A stretch of DNA of 64,000 nt from Baylisascaris procyonis (lineage: Eukaryota; Nematoda; Chromadorea; Rhabditida; Ascarididae). Numbering within the stretch: the stretch's first letter is position 1; each line of letters starts with the position of its first letter. Below are positions 12,001 to 25,300 of the stretch, one piece after another. Where the stretch lies: NCBI GenBank assembly GCA_037389465.1, contig JAZARR010000259.1, forward strand, positions 107,501 to 171,500. The letters run 5' to 3'. Made by a program: the position numbers and the translations under genes. The notes under the pieces are model-generated. The model did no database searches, was not told the DNA's origin, and saw nothing but the letters and a program-made list of their open reading frames with translations.

Positions 12001-15000
12001 TGGATCAAGGCCACTACAGATTGCACCGCACTTACCTTCTCTCATGAAACTGCATTACTACTAAGTGTTCTTCAGATTCAAATTTTCATAGGTCCAAATG
12101 AGGGAAAGGCATCTATTATACCCACCTATTCCTAGATCACCCGAAACAATCCAAGTAGGAAAACCACAAACTTCACGCCCTTAAAACAGATCGTCAAATA
12201 AGGTATGGGAAATAATTTTCAGATATGTGACTGGAACACGTTCTTTTGAAGGATGCAAAAATGCACGAGAAATGAAAAGAATTTAAGGTAGAAAAAAGTG
12301 CAGTTCTGCATAAAAGATCGGCACTATAGCCATATTGGAATCGCAATTTCATGACTTCATTTAACAAACCTCGTTAATGGTGCCGAAAAAGTACGAGAAA
12401 TATGCGTGAAATGGCAACGTCGTGATTTACGCATCGATGAGAAGAGAATCGACGATGAAGCATTATTTAGCTTCTTAGCGCTAGCTCGTAATGAAAGACG
12501 AAATGCGGCTCGTGTTTGTGGTCGTGAAAGCATTTGCGTGGACATATTTCAAAGAAAACACCGCGTAGGAGGAAAATTTTCCAAGTTGAGAAGATCAACA
12601 AGTCTTCACAAGCAACTCGTGAGCAATATTCTAGAGGCGAGCAATGCCGATTGAAAATTTAGACGCGCTATGTACCACTGAAAGGGGATCGAAAAGAATG
12701 GAGGGGCGTGTCACCATTGGAACGTCTTGTTTTTTTTTTTTTGCACCATCACTAGTCAATTCGTTCTTCACTAACACCCCCGTACGCCCACGTAAAAGTG
12801 GAGCTCTCTACACGTGCAAGGTAAACTCTTCACTAGAAAAACCTACTCTTAAAAATTTCAATTAACACATATGACAGTAAAATAGGTGGAAAAGCTTAAT
12901 GAGCGATATACTTTAAAAAAATTCACTAATAGCCGTACACGTGAAACTCTCTATTCTTGAGTTCATAGGCGAAATATGTCAATATGATTGGAATTGAATA
13001 CACTGAATGTTTATAGAAGAGAACTTGTTGGGGCAAATTCGTGTTATCATAGGACAGGTAAATTGTAGGTAAATTGCCAAACGTTATCACAGGTTAATTA
13101 GAATATTATCATAAGTAGTCTGTTGTCGTTCACGTTTCGCCTAATGCAGGACTTACTGATTTTTAATTAACTCGATGGAAATTGTATAGATTGATGCCGA
13201 TTTCGTGAAAATTTATCTTTTATTTCTTTCAATATTGAACCGCATTTCACAGTTAAATTTGCATAATTACCAAATCAATTGAATAAAATCAAATTATTGA
13301 ACGTGGTGATTGCGCAGAATAGTCAGATGCCAACACCTGTTCAACAATGAATCATAGTGTTCTATTTAATGTTCATTTTTATTCGAAACGCAAACGAAGA
13401 GATTGAGTTATTTTAAATGAAAATCTTGCGTGGTCGGATGAATAATGGTGGATTTGAGAAGAAAAAAAAAAGCGAAAAGTTCCGGAAGTATTGCTAGCAA
13501 AAAGCAGCAAGTAATTTCCTTACATTTAAAATGATTCCGCATCAATGCCCGTAAAAATGCGATTACAAATTGGTGAATGTAGATTGGAAAATTCAAACAG
13601 AAAAATATTCTTGGAAATATACCACGGCTGAACGCCATAAGGTTATCATACACGGATTATTTTTTCAGGATAGAATATTGACGAGAATTGTGAAAATTAT
13701 TTTCATATTTCATTATCAATGAAAGTTCCAGTACCGGAATGTCTTTTTTTGAAGTTGTATAGAAGAAAAGAACCAAATACCGAAGGAATAATTTTTTAAA
13801 ATTTTTTTAATTTTTTGTGATAGAAAAGGACAAAATGTAGTAATAATAATGAATATATAAAAAAGACTGAACCGCTATATTCTATTGAATTGTAACGAAC
13901 CATTGTGGACCACATGAGTCGCTTTTTGGTCGCATAGTCGTATCGTCGAGTAGAATACGCACTTGTCCATGAAAGTAACTATTAAATCCACCTAGAACGT
14001 CATGCCACAGTGAGAGCCGAATTTGTGGTCGCTGACCATCATGACTGTCTCTTGGTTCACATTCCATAAACAACGTTTCATCGCTTTCCTGAAAATCAGT
14101 TCCCCTTTTCGAGAAAATGTGCGCATAGATTCTTTTCGTATCTTAGGAGAGTTTAAATCTATGGCGCTTTCTATAGCTGTGTCCCAATCAAGCAGAATTG
14201 ATCATTCCTTTTATTTTTCCACATTTTTGATGAATCAATTATGGCATGTCACCTTTTAGCACATGCTACATTGTAAATACGTTTAGATTTCATCACTCGT
14301 GTCCAACTCAAAGAACATATAAATGTTTGTAGGAGATATGATATGTGAGATGATAGGACATATGATGAGAATTAATAATAACAATAGAGAAGATGGATGA
14401 ACTGCATTTAAAAAATTAGTTTTATGCAACTAAATGAAATCTCAACTCGAGGAAGTCGATTTTCAACTTTCAGGTGCGTCTAAACAAGGCACTATCAGCA
14501 GCATTTCAAAGCGGAACAAATAATATTTAAGATTCGGGTTGCAATATTAGAGTATATCGTATGACTGAATTGACTGAATAAAACATTTTAATTACATGCC
14601 ATAGTCACTAACTATTGCATTCCTAATTGCACACATATTTATTAGAATAATGTATTAGCGCGCTTTGTACTACATATCGCATATCATTTTCTGCATATTT
14701 CCATACCGAACAATTATTTCCATGTGAAATAAACACCCTATCGACTAGTTTTATAGGATTCATTTCATGCAACAATTAGATGGATGCTTCCTTGTTGTGC
14801 AACGAGAAGTAAGAGTAGGCGTGATTGTGAATGATGTTATCGATCACTAGGACTGGAAACTTTATTGCTACGGTACGCCCAATTCTGAAGCGTTAGAAAA
14901 CATTTAATAAACAGCGCTATAGATAGCCAATCAACAATATGTGTTTATAGTGGACAGAAATATATGGAAAGAAAACTATGAGCGTAATCATCGAATGTAC

Positions 15001-18000
15001 CAATTAGCACTATTATTATGTGTCAGATTCTAAACTTTTACTCACCAATATTATTATATGTCAAATTTTATATGGGAAACTTTAAAATTTTTCTTAAAGG
15101 TAGCAAATAAAAACGGTGCATTTGCCCACAAACTCAATGAGAATATCAACATAACGGAATGTCTGACCCATAGTCCCTTTAATCTGTTTCACGCAAATAT
15201 GCACTCGCGATTAGAGGCAATCATTTAAATTCGCGACGGGGAAAAAAATAATATGATTTTCCTGTTCCAGCTGAAAAAAAAATGCACGGACAATGCACTA
15301 TCCCGTCATGTCGCCTACGCTATTGCACCTTTGTCTATTGCAGCTATTATAGAAGACAGACAGTGTCGCCCGAACATTTAAAAAAAGGCTGTAACTCTTT
15401 AGCCACGACATACAAATTAATCGGTTCTCTTCAAGTTTTATAAGTAGCATATTTGGAAATGATGTTTAAAAGATTGTGGCAATTTAAAAGACATGACATT
15501 ATGTAACCGGAAAAGAATTTGCCTATATCTGCCTGCTTTTGCGCGATCCTGAAATATTCACCCATAACTTATCCAGGAGTTTCCGCAAGCTATGACATTT
15601 GATGTATCTATGGCATAAGACCACGAATATAAATAGAAAGATGTTGCAATAATTGTTAAGAAAAGTAAGCATCCTGCATCGATTAAGAGAACAATAGAGA
15701 GATTGTTTGAAGTCCTTATCCATATATTCTCTCACATGCATTACAAACCGATACTTTCCGAATGTTGAGTCAAACGAGCAAACCCATTTGCTGCCATTCA
15801 TGATGTCAGAGAAAAACATATGCTATATTTTGCATTACGTAGTTGACTGGACAATGCTCTCATAACGAAACAATAAAATGAACTTCACAATTCCAATTTT
15901 GGAATAAGGATTTCTGGACCTGAAAAAATTTCACTAATGATGGCCGGATATGATGGTGATAATTCGTTATCGGATATTTCATTAAAACTTACATTAAATG
16001 ACTCGATGACCTGCAATATGACGTATGATTTTTTTTATATGCGTTGGCGTTATCGCAAAGGAAGTGGAACAGTTGCACTCTTGCACGTGTCTTTCATGTG
16101 CTAACACATGAACAGACTCAGTAATGAAGAAATGAACATCAACACATAACATCATTCGCCGGAAAACACCAACGTTAAGGACCCTTATAAAGATGCACCA
16201 TCAGAAGTACATTCCTTCCGCAGCACCAAAAAAAAGAACGTAGACGATGACATTTTGAAGTGGAATGGCGACATAATAATATCAATATTGCATTCTATCT
16301 CCAAATTTTTTTAAATTGGAAAGCGGATGTTCTCCAATCATCAGAATGCTGTAATTCGTCGCCAGAGCGAAATCGTATTCCTAATCGCTGCGAAAAATAA
16401 ACTATTAGACATTGGATGAAAATTTCCACCAAAAATAACGGCTACAACTTATTTATAAACCACATTTCTCTAATATTAACATATTATTTACTGTAATCAA
16501 GTTGTGCGCTTCATTTCTAAAGGCATAGCTCTACTTACGAATATTCAATAATCTAGAGATGTAATGCTGATAACTGGAGTGATGGAAATGAGCAGGTACG
16601 CTGCAAGTCACAAACCCTTATGTTTTGTTAATGGAATTCATTGAGGAATTTTATATATCCTCTGTGACACATTGAAAGAGGATCATACACTATAAAGTGT
16701 TTCACGAACGGTGCAATTTTATGTGAATATTTGGACTGTTGTACAGTACGGCTGAGAGTGCCTCGGACATTGCATAGATCTGTGCAAAATATGGACGAAG
16801 GTTCGTTCGCTACCGCCCAGATGTGCTCGTAATTGCTCCTATATTTCAGCGAAGAATATTGCAGATGCCCATAATATGGCCCAAGATGCTCTGATAGCAG
16901 TGTAGCACACTCTCATCATTCCTGATAAGTGCAACTCTTTAAAGTGCAACAAATTTTCTTTGAATTCTACACTTGTTTTCCTAAAATACGTCGCAAAATA
17001 AAAGTGCAAAACTACGTCTTAGGGAATTTCGATCACCAGTCAAGTTAGTTCCCTAAATTTGGAGATGGGACGATGAGAAAACCGGATGATACACTGCGTT
17101 TAGAGGCACAAGCGTTGCGCAAATTCAAAACTAGGTGATTCATTCTATCCCGCGGCACAATACGTCGGCATCGCGCGGCACATCACGCCTTGGGAAGCAA
17201 CGAATCTTGGCATGGCACTTTGCGCGGCCCTATTGTGCTGTTGCCGCTTCAGCATCAGGAATTTTGGCGTCAGCATGCTTACTAACTGGAGAGGATTTGG
17301 AGGTATAATTTGCCCTTTCGGTATGTGTCAATGGAAGTAATGTCTTCGGGGTCTACAGTGGTTTGAGATAATGCTAGTTTTCGAAGACAGCCCAGTGTCG
17401 TCTTTATATCTCTGCTACAAACAAAGTTGGTAAAATTTGTCGTCTTTATATCTCTGCTACAAACAAAGTTGGTAAAATTAAGTTTTATGTGCTTTCCAAG
17501 ATTTAAAAAAACCGAAAAGCAGCAGGCTGCGCATTAGATAGATACTCTGAAGAAGCTTTAAAGGCCACAACTTCGAAACCATGAACCGATTTCTCAATCT
17601 GGTTCTTCCATTGTTCACTATTTTTCATGAACACTTCACTATTTTCTGTCGACCGCTCTTTCCCTGTTCTTCCATCGTTCTCCTTTACTCCCTTCCCCCT
17701 CCATCTACGAAAAGACGATCTTGATTTCTAAAGACAGAATAATTTTCGATGTAAATATGCGGAGTTGAAAAAGACTGCGCTTCTGATCATTAAAATGCGG
17801 AGTGCATGATATCAATTAAAGTGTTGAAGTTATTAAATTTCTTGAACTCTTGCAGTCAGAAAAATATTCTTTCCTTGTCAGCATTTGAACTTCAGTTGTA
17901 TTATTTGGTTAACTATAATATAAGCAACACTCAATATTCAGTGATGTCGAATGCGAGTCGAATGAATGGACGTGAGGAAATCCCACATGAAAACTTATCC

Positions 18001-21000
18001 ACCTCGACGACTTACTATACTTCCTCAGAAAAATCTAATCGTTGCATTTAGCTCCGCCTCGCAGAAGCCATTCGCTTAGTAAGTAGTATTATTGCTAAAT
18101 ATTGCTTGTGAAGTCATTATACAATATTTGCCAGTTTCCACATAGCCGTTCAATGTGCCGGAAAGGCGATGCCAAACTGTCACCGGCACGTAACTGTCCT
18201 GGCGCCAGAACGACTACTCCGAAGCCTCCTCGTGTCAAAGCATCTCAGCGCCGAAATCGTGGCGTATAAAGGTGGTAACGCCATAAGCGCGGCACCAAAC
18301 GGCTGCTGGGACAAGATGACAACAAAGCATCATTTGCTGACATCTGGACTGCAAATTTTGCAGGCTCGTAAATTGCGGAGGCGCTATGAAAAAAGTGAAA
18401 GCAAGCAATGGCGATAAGTGGATTACATCCCATATATCTCAGGGTTGCAAATCAGCAACTCAGGGATTTCGACGACCGCACAAACTTGCAGACCTACAGA
18501 CACACGCATATGCTTCCACATAACTCGCTGCAGCATGACTTGGGCAAAAAATTGTATAGTTGCATTCCTAAAAAGCATCGTGGTAGGTTTCGTGGCTTGA
18601 CTTCTGAGAGTTCTAAGGAACCTACTGTCTGTTTGCAGAAGGTCATCGAGTGAAAAGACCTCCGCGGCTCAGACATTAAATCAGGCATATGGAGTTACGA
18701 TCGCAAATGATATGTGCGCACTGATATTATTTAAATGGCGAATAAAATATTCCAATCAGAACATTCTCAAGCACCAACAGGTCATCAGAAATGTGTTTTT
18801 AAGAGTCGAAGCGTTGTGTGCAAAGAACGGAGCACTGCTACATGAATAATCTAAGAACCTTAACGTACTAAAAACGGTAAGTAAAGCACAATTTCAACAG
18901 CACGTCCGCGACCATTTACAAATCGTAATATATACATATAGCAACGTCAGTTTCTTTTCTTTTTTGGCATGTGAGCGGTGCAAGGTAGCGAACTCTTCGT
19001 GGGGCTCAAGGCTTGTCGTAAACAGTTCATATTTGAAAACGCACTTGCTCGGCTGGTGACGGATCTGGAGCACGCCTATGTTGATAAGGTGGATAATGTT
19101 CGAGAACATTGAGCACAAATATGGCGCCCAATTTCATAGTCAACGCAAAATTCTTTTTACCTTCAAGACAGATAGCAGATAGACACGCTGCACTTTTGCC
19201 AAAGTACAAATAAAAATGTACGAAATCTCTATTCGGCATTTCCTGTTAATTGTTTCCCCACTTATTCAGTGCAAAAAATGTATATACGAACACATGAGAA
19301 GGAAGCATTCTCGAGAAAGCTTGTGAATTAAGCATTCAGCGTCAACAAATAATGTTCATTTTGCACTCTCTGAGTTTTGCATCTGAGATAACTGTTATAG
19401 TTTTGGAACACTATCGCTGAGCAGCATTTAGAGAGATCTGCATATGCAACAATAATGCAACGAAATAAGAATTACAATACATGGCAGCATTGTGACTGAG
19501 CTGCCATACAGCATCATTAAAATACTCTTCAATATATTTTAAAAAATATTTATGTAGTGATTTATGACTTAATCTCCCTGACACATGAACTTTAAAAAAA
19601 AAATTTATAGGTTTGCAGATGGGTAATAGAGGCGTCTAAAGTGCAGTTCTACAAGATGCGTTCACATTCGAATAAACTGGTTCTGGATAAATCGTCAGCT
19701 GGAAGCAATCACGTCGACGTGTAGAAATATTCATGTGCACTATCGCATCCAACAAGTAAAACTCAACATACTGTACTCGACTTCACGTTCAACAGGTGGA
19801 CATACCCACATGCATATGAAACGCTCAGGATTGCTACGAAAGTCTCAAATCATTACCATAATAACCGCTCGGAAGTGGGTGTTTAGTCTCTTACATGGTA
19901 CAGAATAACATTTGATTAATTGGTTATTCATTCACAACACCATTCGAACTTTCACATTGCTCGCCTTCCCACTCGCCTTTTTTTCAATGAATTCAAATAG
20001 CACAGAATGAAATTCCACGAATCTTTTATCACTCATATTCGTATACTGCAATTGCTTTTCACACAGTTGCAAATATTGCAGTTTGCAAAGACTGCAAAAA
20101 AAGAAAAAATTATTTCAAAAAATTGCATCCTCAACGAGGAAAAAACGTTTTTTGGTGATTTTATGATGATGGAATTTTCACCACTCAAATAGGCAATATA
20201 AAAATAGAACATTCATAGGTATCCATCAATACAGCGCTTTCGACTAGTTCAGTGATCACGTGAAATGCGAGAAAAAAGAGACGAGGAAATAATTGCGCTG
20301 GAATTTTACACAATTCATTGGTAAATGATAGCCATAGTTGCATTCATGCCAGAAAAAAATCGTTACTTACCTTACCGGATCCAATTTTCAGCTTCTTTGA
20401 TTCCATTCGTCCGCAGCCTTGTAAAGTAACCAATAGGTAGAGGTCGACCGGTTCGTGAAAATTCAATCCGGAATGGTCAACAACTCTGAAGAAAACGAGA
20501 CACTGATGCGTTAGCATGATAATTAAACAATTTTAATCACAGCTACTCAAAAATTATATCGAATAGCAATATGCCATGCGTACATACATGAATTCTTTCG
20601 TTCTATATATTGATTAAGCTGAAAATACTGAAGCAAGAAAAGTTCTAATTTTTTGCCCAGAACATAGCCATAATCGTCCTTTCAATGAACATCATAATGA
20701 CTACGCTGCATTAAATCTATTATCGAATGCGCATACCTTTTGCGCATTATGAAGTTTAGCTCAAATGTTATGTAACCTTGATAAAGAATTCGACGACTAA
20801 GGGGGTCAAGGTTAAGCGCATCGATCAAGAATGATAAGGTCCGTATTTGAGATACAACGAGGAATGACGAACACAAATCGTCTTTTCAGTAGTAAAATAA
20901 TATTCCTCTTCAAGTTGATAGCGAAAACTTTGAAGAAAATTGTGCTTAAAATAGAAACTATCGCTTACTGATCACTTAAACATTTGCAGCAGTTAGCTCT

Positions 21001-22219
21001 CAAATAAGAAATTCGCATTTTAGAGCTTGCAGGAAGTATTAAGAATATTTGCACAGACATATAATAAGTAATTCAAGTCTGAGTGTACCTACATATGCGC
21101 TTGTCGGTCGATTGGCTTGCCCGCCAGCTTCTTTCATGTATCACTTATAAAATATGGTGGGAATAAACCATAGCAAGGGCGAATTCGTTTCGTAGGTTCC
21201 GTTATGTTTCAATAGTTTTATTAAGTATTATCTACGGTAACAGATCACACAATCAATATTTGAGCGAAATTTGGTTAATATCTGATTAGATTCGAATAAA
21301 GAAATATTATTTTTGAGATATTATGAAAATATCAGATCACTTTTCGGCGTCAGCCACTTTGCTCATAAAACAGACGTCGAAAAAAGAAGTATGCATCAAG
21401 GAAATTTAGACCGACACAAAACTATTGAGGCTCAAATATTAAGGTTAAATTTGACCGCGATATACTCGGTGATGAGTGCTAAAGAAAATATTTGTAGCTG
21501 GTGGCAGCTCTCTATCTATCTCACGACTACGATATGATAGGTTCATATCGATATTCAAATCCCAGTAAGTAATCTTCATGCACGGTAATTCAGTTAAAGT
21601 CATCGAGATGAAGCAGCATTTAGGAATCTGTGCGCTATTCACGATATAGAATTATCCTTTGCTTTTAATAGAAACAGCACTTGGATTATGGAAAGATCAA
21701 AGATTACTTTAGACGCGCTTGCAACGGATAAACGAACCGCGAATTGCACGTTGGACGTGAGCGTGGGCGTGCAAGCCAAAAATCTCCCTCGTACTAGTGG
21801 GCTTAGCTGCGCTTCGCTTGAAAGAGTGGACTATAAGAATAAGTCCGAAAAGCGGGGCAATTATACGCCGAACTCAAATTGGTTGGGCTCTTTGTTAACT
21901 CTATTCGCGGGCAGCTATTTATTGTTCATGCTCATCGAATAGAAAATGTCATAGCTTGGATGGCCTAATGTTTGTTTAATGATGAACCAAAAATAGTTAC
22001 AATAGAAGATGGCATTGCAAATTCTCGTGCAGGAACTGAGCAAAAACTTTGATCCACTTTTCAATCAGTTGGTCGGTTGCCAGAATTTCTCCCTCATTCA
22101 TCAACCTCAAGATGAAAGATTAAAAAATCCAAATATTCCATTTTGCAGATGAGATCGATCAATAACTGATTAAGAAATTTATTGCAGCATAATTTACGTC
22201 AATCGCACGAAATCATCAT

Positions 22220-22305
<86 letters not shown>

Positions 22306-25300
22306 TTAGTTGCAGAATAGATGCATTAATCATGTAATTATATGGATATGAAGATATATAGGTTGTAGTTAAAATAACAGATAGAATATAAACGAAACCG
22401 TCTGCGAAATTATTTGATTAATGAAATATCAACGAGATATTTGAAATCTGACTGTCACTTTTTCGCAATTCCAAGTTCTCCTCCAGTCATCAAATGACAG
22501 CAAACGTTACATTGATTTCTGATCGCAAGCACTAAATTCATCAAGTCTGATAGAAATATTCCATCAGTTAAAGGCCTTGGGGACATGGTAAAATAGAGTG
22601 CAGACAAAAATTGTACGCGAATGCTTCCAAAAACGCCCCCATGTTTCCCAATGCCATTTGTACCAATGATGCGCATTTTCCTAAATTCTTGAAAAAGGAA
22701 TTTTCGTATTATCAACTCTGTTTGATACCTAAAGATACAGGTGTATTAAGTTGAGTTTCATTCGCAGGTAAACATATAAAACCAACTCGACTGAGGTTAC
22801 TGCAATGATAGATGAAGAATGTTGTGCAGGTAAACTGAAAGCATAGATAGCGAAGTAATGATAATTTCCGACAAAACGATCAATTGAGGAATATGTTCAG
22901 GAGCGAACAGCTTTATGCGATCAAAAAAAAAATGCGCAGGAGAATTAAAATGGACATTTGAGGCCTAGGCCGCAACCTACGCAATATTTTTTATGCCCAA
23001 AGTCTTATGTCAGGATTACAAACGAATCCTTATAGATCCATGTTAGTTCGTGAATCCTTTAAACGTTAGAGCGCTTTGACCGTAGATGACATTTAAGGAA
23101 CGATCTCAATCGAAAATTCGACTTAAAATGATGAAAATGGAAAACTTATTGGCATAAATATTCAGTGATGTATTTTTGAATGCATTAGAGGAACCACATA
23201 CTATCAGACAGAGGTGATCAAGGCAATGAGCTTATAATGAAGAAATGGAGTATATTAAAACTGCCTATGGTGGTTCTCTTATTTTTGTTAAGAAGAGATT
23301 TGAATGCAGGTTCGATTAAAGATGATAGTCTCGAAACGAAGTTATGTGTTGAAAAACGCTTATATTAGTGGAATAGCATAAGAATTTCAAGCCTAAGCGT
23401 TCTGTTCTCTTATAAGAATCCGGTCGTAGAGGAAATTCATATTATCTCATTCAAATGAGAACATAAATAAGAGAAGAGTGGAGAGATGACTGATACGACG
23501 TCTCCACTAATGCAGAAAATTACTATGAATGTAGCGATTCGTGTTGATGAGAAAAGATTTACTTAAGGGAGGGTTCCGATTACGAATTCGTCAGATCAGC
23601 GCCGAGTGTTTCAAATGTGCAGTGGAATTGATTGCTAGCGGAAACCACGGTACTAATGTTGAGGTGAAAGATTCCATGTCGTTGGAGAGCACATGTTAGA
23701 ATCGTGCGCCAATTTGCTCTTATCAACAATTCGGCTAATTTGCCCTTATGAATAATTCGGCTATTTCAGACCATCATTGCTTAGAGTGTAAAATGCTATC
23801 CGATCTCATTTTAACATGGCAGGAAATAAAATTTTACATTGGAAAGAGAGAAATGATTGTTTTTTATGGGGAACATAACCCTTTGACTGAGAGATTATAT
23901 CGGAAAGCCTACCTGAGTGCAATCGAGGATGTTTCATCGTCATAGTGCAAATCGATACAAATTTGTCCCGAAACGTCGTTTTGTTTCGAGATCGGTGTTA
24001 CACGAAGCCAACGATCCTCACCAGAATATTTTACAATATCACGTTTCTTAACACTAACTCGTCCTATTGGGCGTGGTATTCGGGAGTTCTCGGATATAAT
24101 GAAATGAAGCTGCGAGAAGTTGCTGGAAATTTCGTGCACGAAATCGTCTCCTATGCAACAGCTGAAATTCGATTACTCCAGTTAAAAAGCGATACTTATG
24201 AGGCGCTGCAATAATTGGCATTATGCAAGTCCAACGTCCTTGCAATATAGGATGAGTTCAACGCCGGTGTCCCTTTTCTGTAAAACTTATTTGAAGAAAG
24301 CCGCATAGGACGTTGCATTTATGCAATTCTGCAGCTACATCCAGGGATGACCGAAAAAGTATGATCGCATTTAGTAATCCGGCATGAACACCGGGCAATA
24401 GACATAATGGCGGTAACAGAATTTCTTCGGTAGAATAAGGTATTGGGAGATACGTTGTCCACATTTAAGCAGAACAGCTAAACACATTATCTCTACAGGA
24501 AATGCCACAAGTGTATACGGTAAATTATAAAGTACAACTTATGTTTTGCATAAAAAATAGAGTACCAAACGTTGAGTGGCATTTTCAAGAGAACAATGTA
24601 AAGTTGCAGCGTATAAGACAGGTGTTCCCTCATTTACGATGAACGTTTATATGAACGACGAACGTTTATATGAAAGCAAGGAACACTTCAAAGGTGAAAG
24701 CAATGATGACTATGTTATAAGCGTTTATGCATCCGGTTATCCGCAAATACTTCCACTTGAGCGATCATTGCACGCCCACCCTCTTACTGCAGCGAATTGT
24801 TGCCGATGTGTTGATGAGTCTATGTAAGTTGACACCTACACACAGCTGCCTCTAACGTTTCACTTACCTGTCGTCGTTATGCACGTTCACAACGATTCGA
24901 TAATGTGAACGTCCTCTTAATAAGATTACTGTATGCTGTAGAGCGAAATCGAAATCTTGGGTGTATGAGGCTATACAGATCAAGAATTACTATGTTGTTA
25001 TATTTCATTGTTATCTCTGGTTCAATAGTATTACTACTTAAAGTAATTTGTATTATTTAACTGCTGAACGTGACCTTCAAAGCAACACCCTCGCTGATGG
25101 GGTGGATGCGATTGGACAATCTGCAAATTCAATGAAATATCAAGCATAATGTAAGACTCAATATCAGAACGTAAATATTTTCCCTTGAAGGTTGCTCGTT
25201 AGACGATGGAGAGTGAAGGGGGTGGTAGTAAATAGAGGATTTCACATAGAAGTATCGCTATGTTAACAAAGCCACTGTTAAGCAGTCAGTATTCGCATAT

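Noticed and set aside
12406..12654. Plus-strand Arg-rich 82-codon frame opposite the RASA-like gene
   Set aside because: No ATG in the frame and no plausible acceptor upstream; more likely the complement of the minus-strand segment listed as a possible alternative first exon.
15523..15819. 98-codon minus-strand frame just past exon 4
   Set aside because: Contains a stop before any usable donor, and exon 4 to exon 5 needs no extra sequence.
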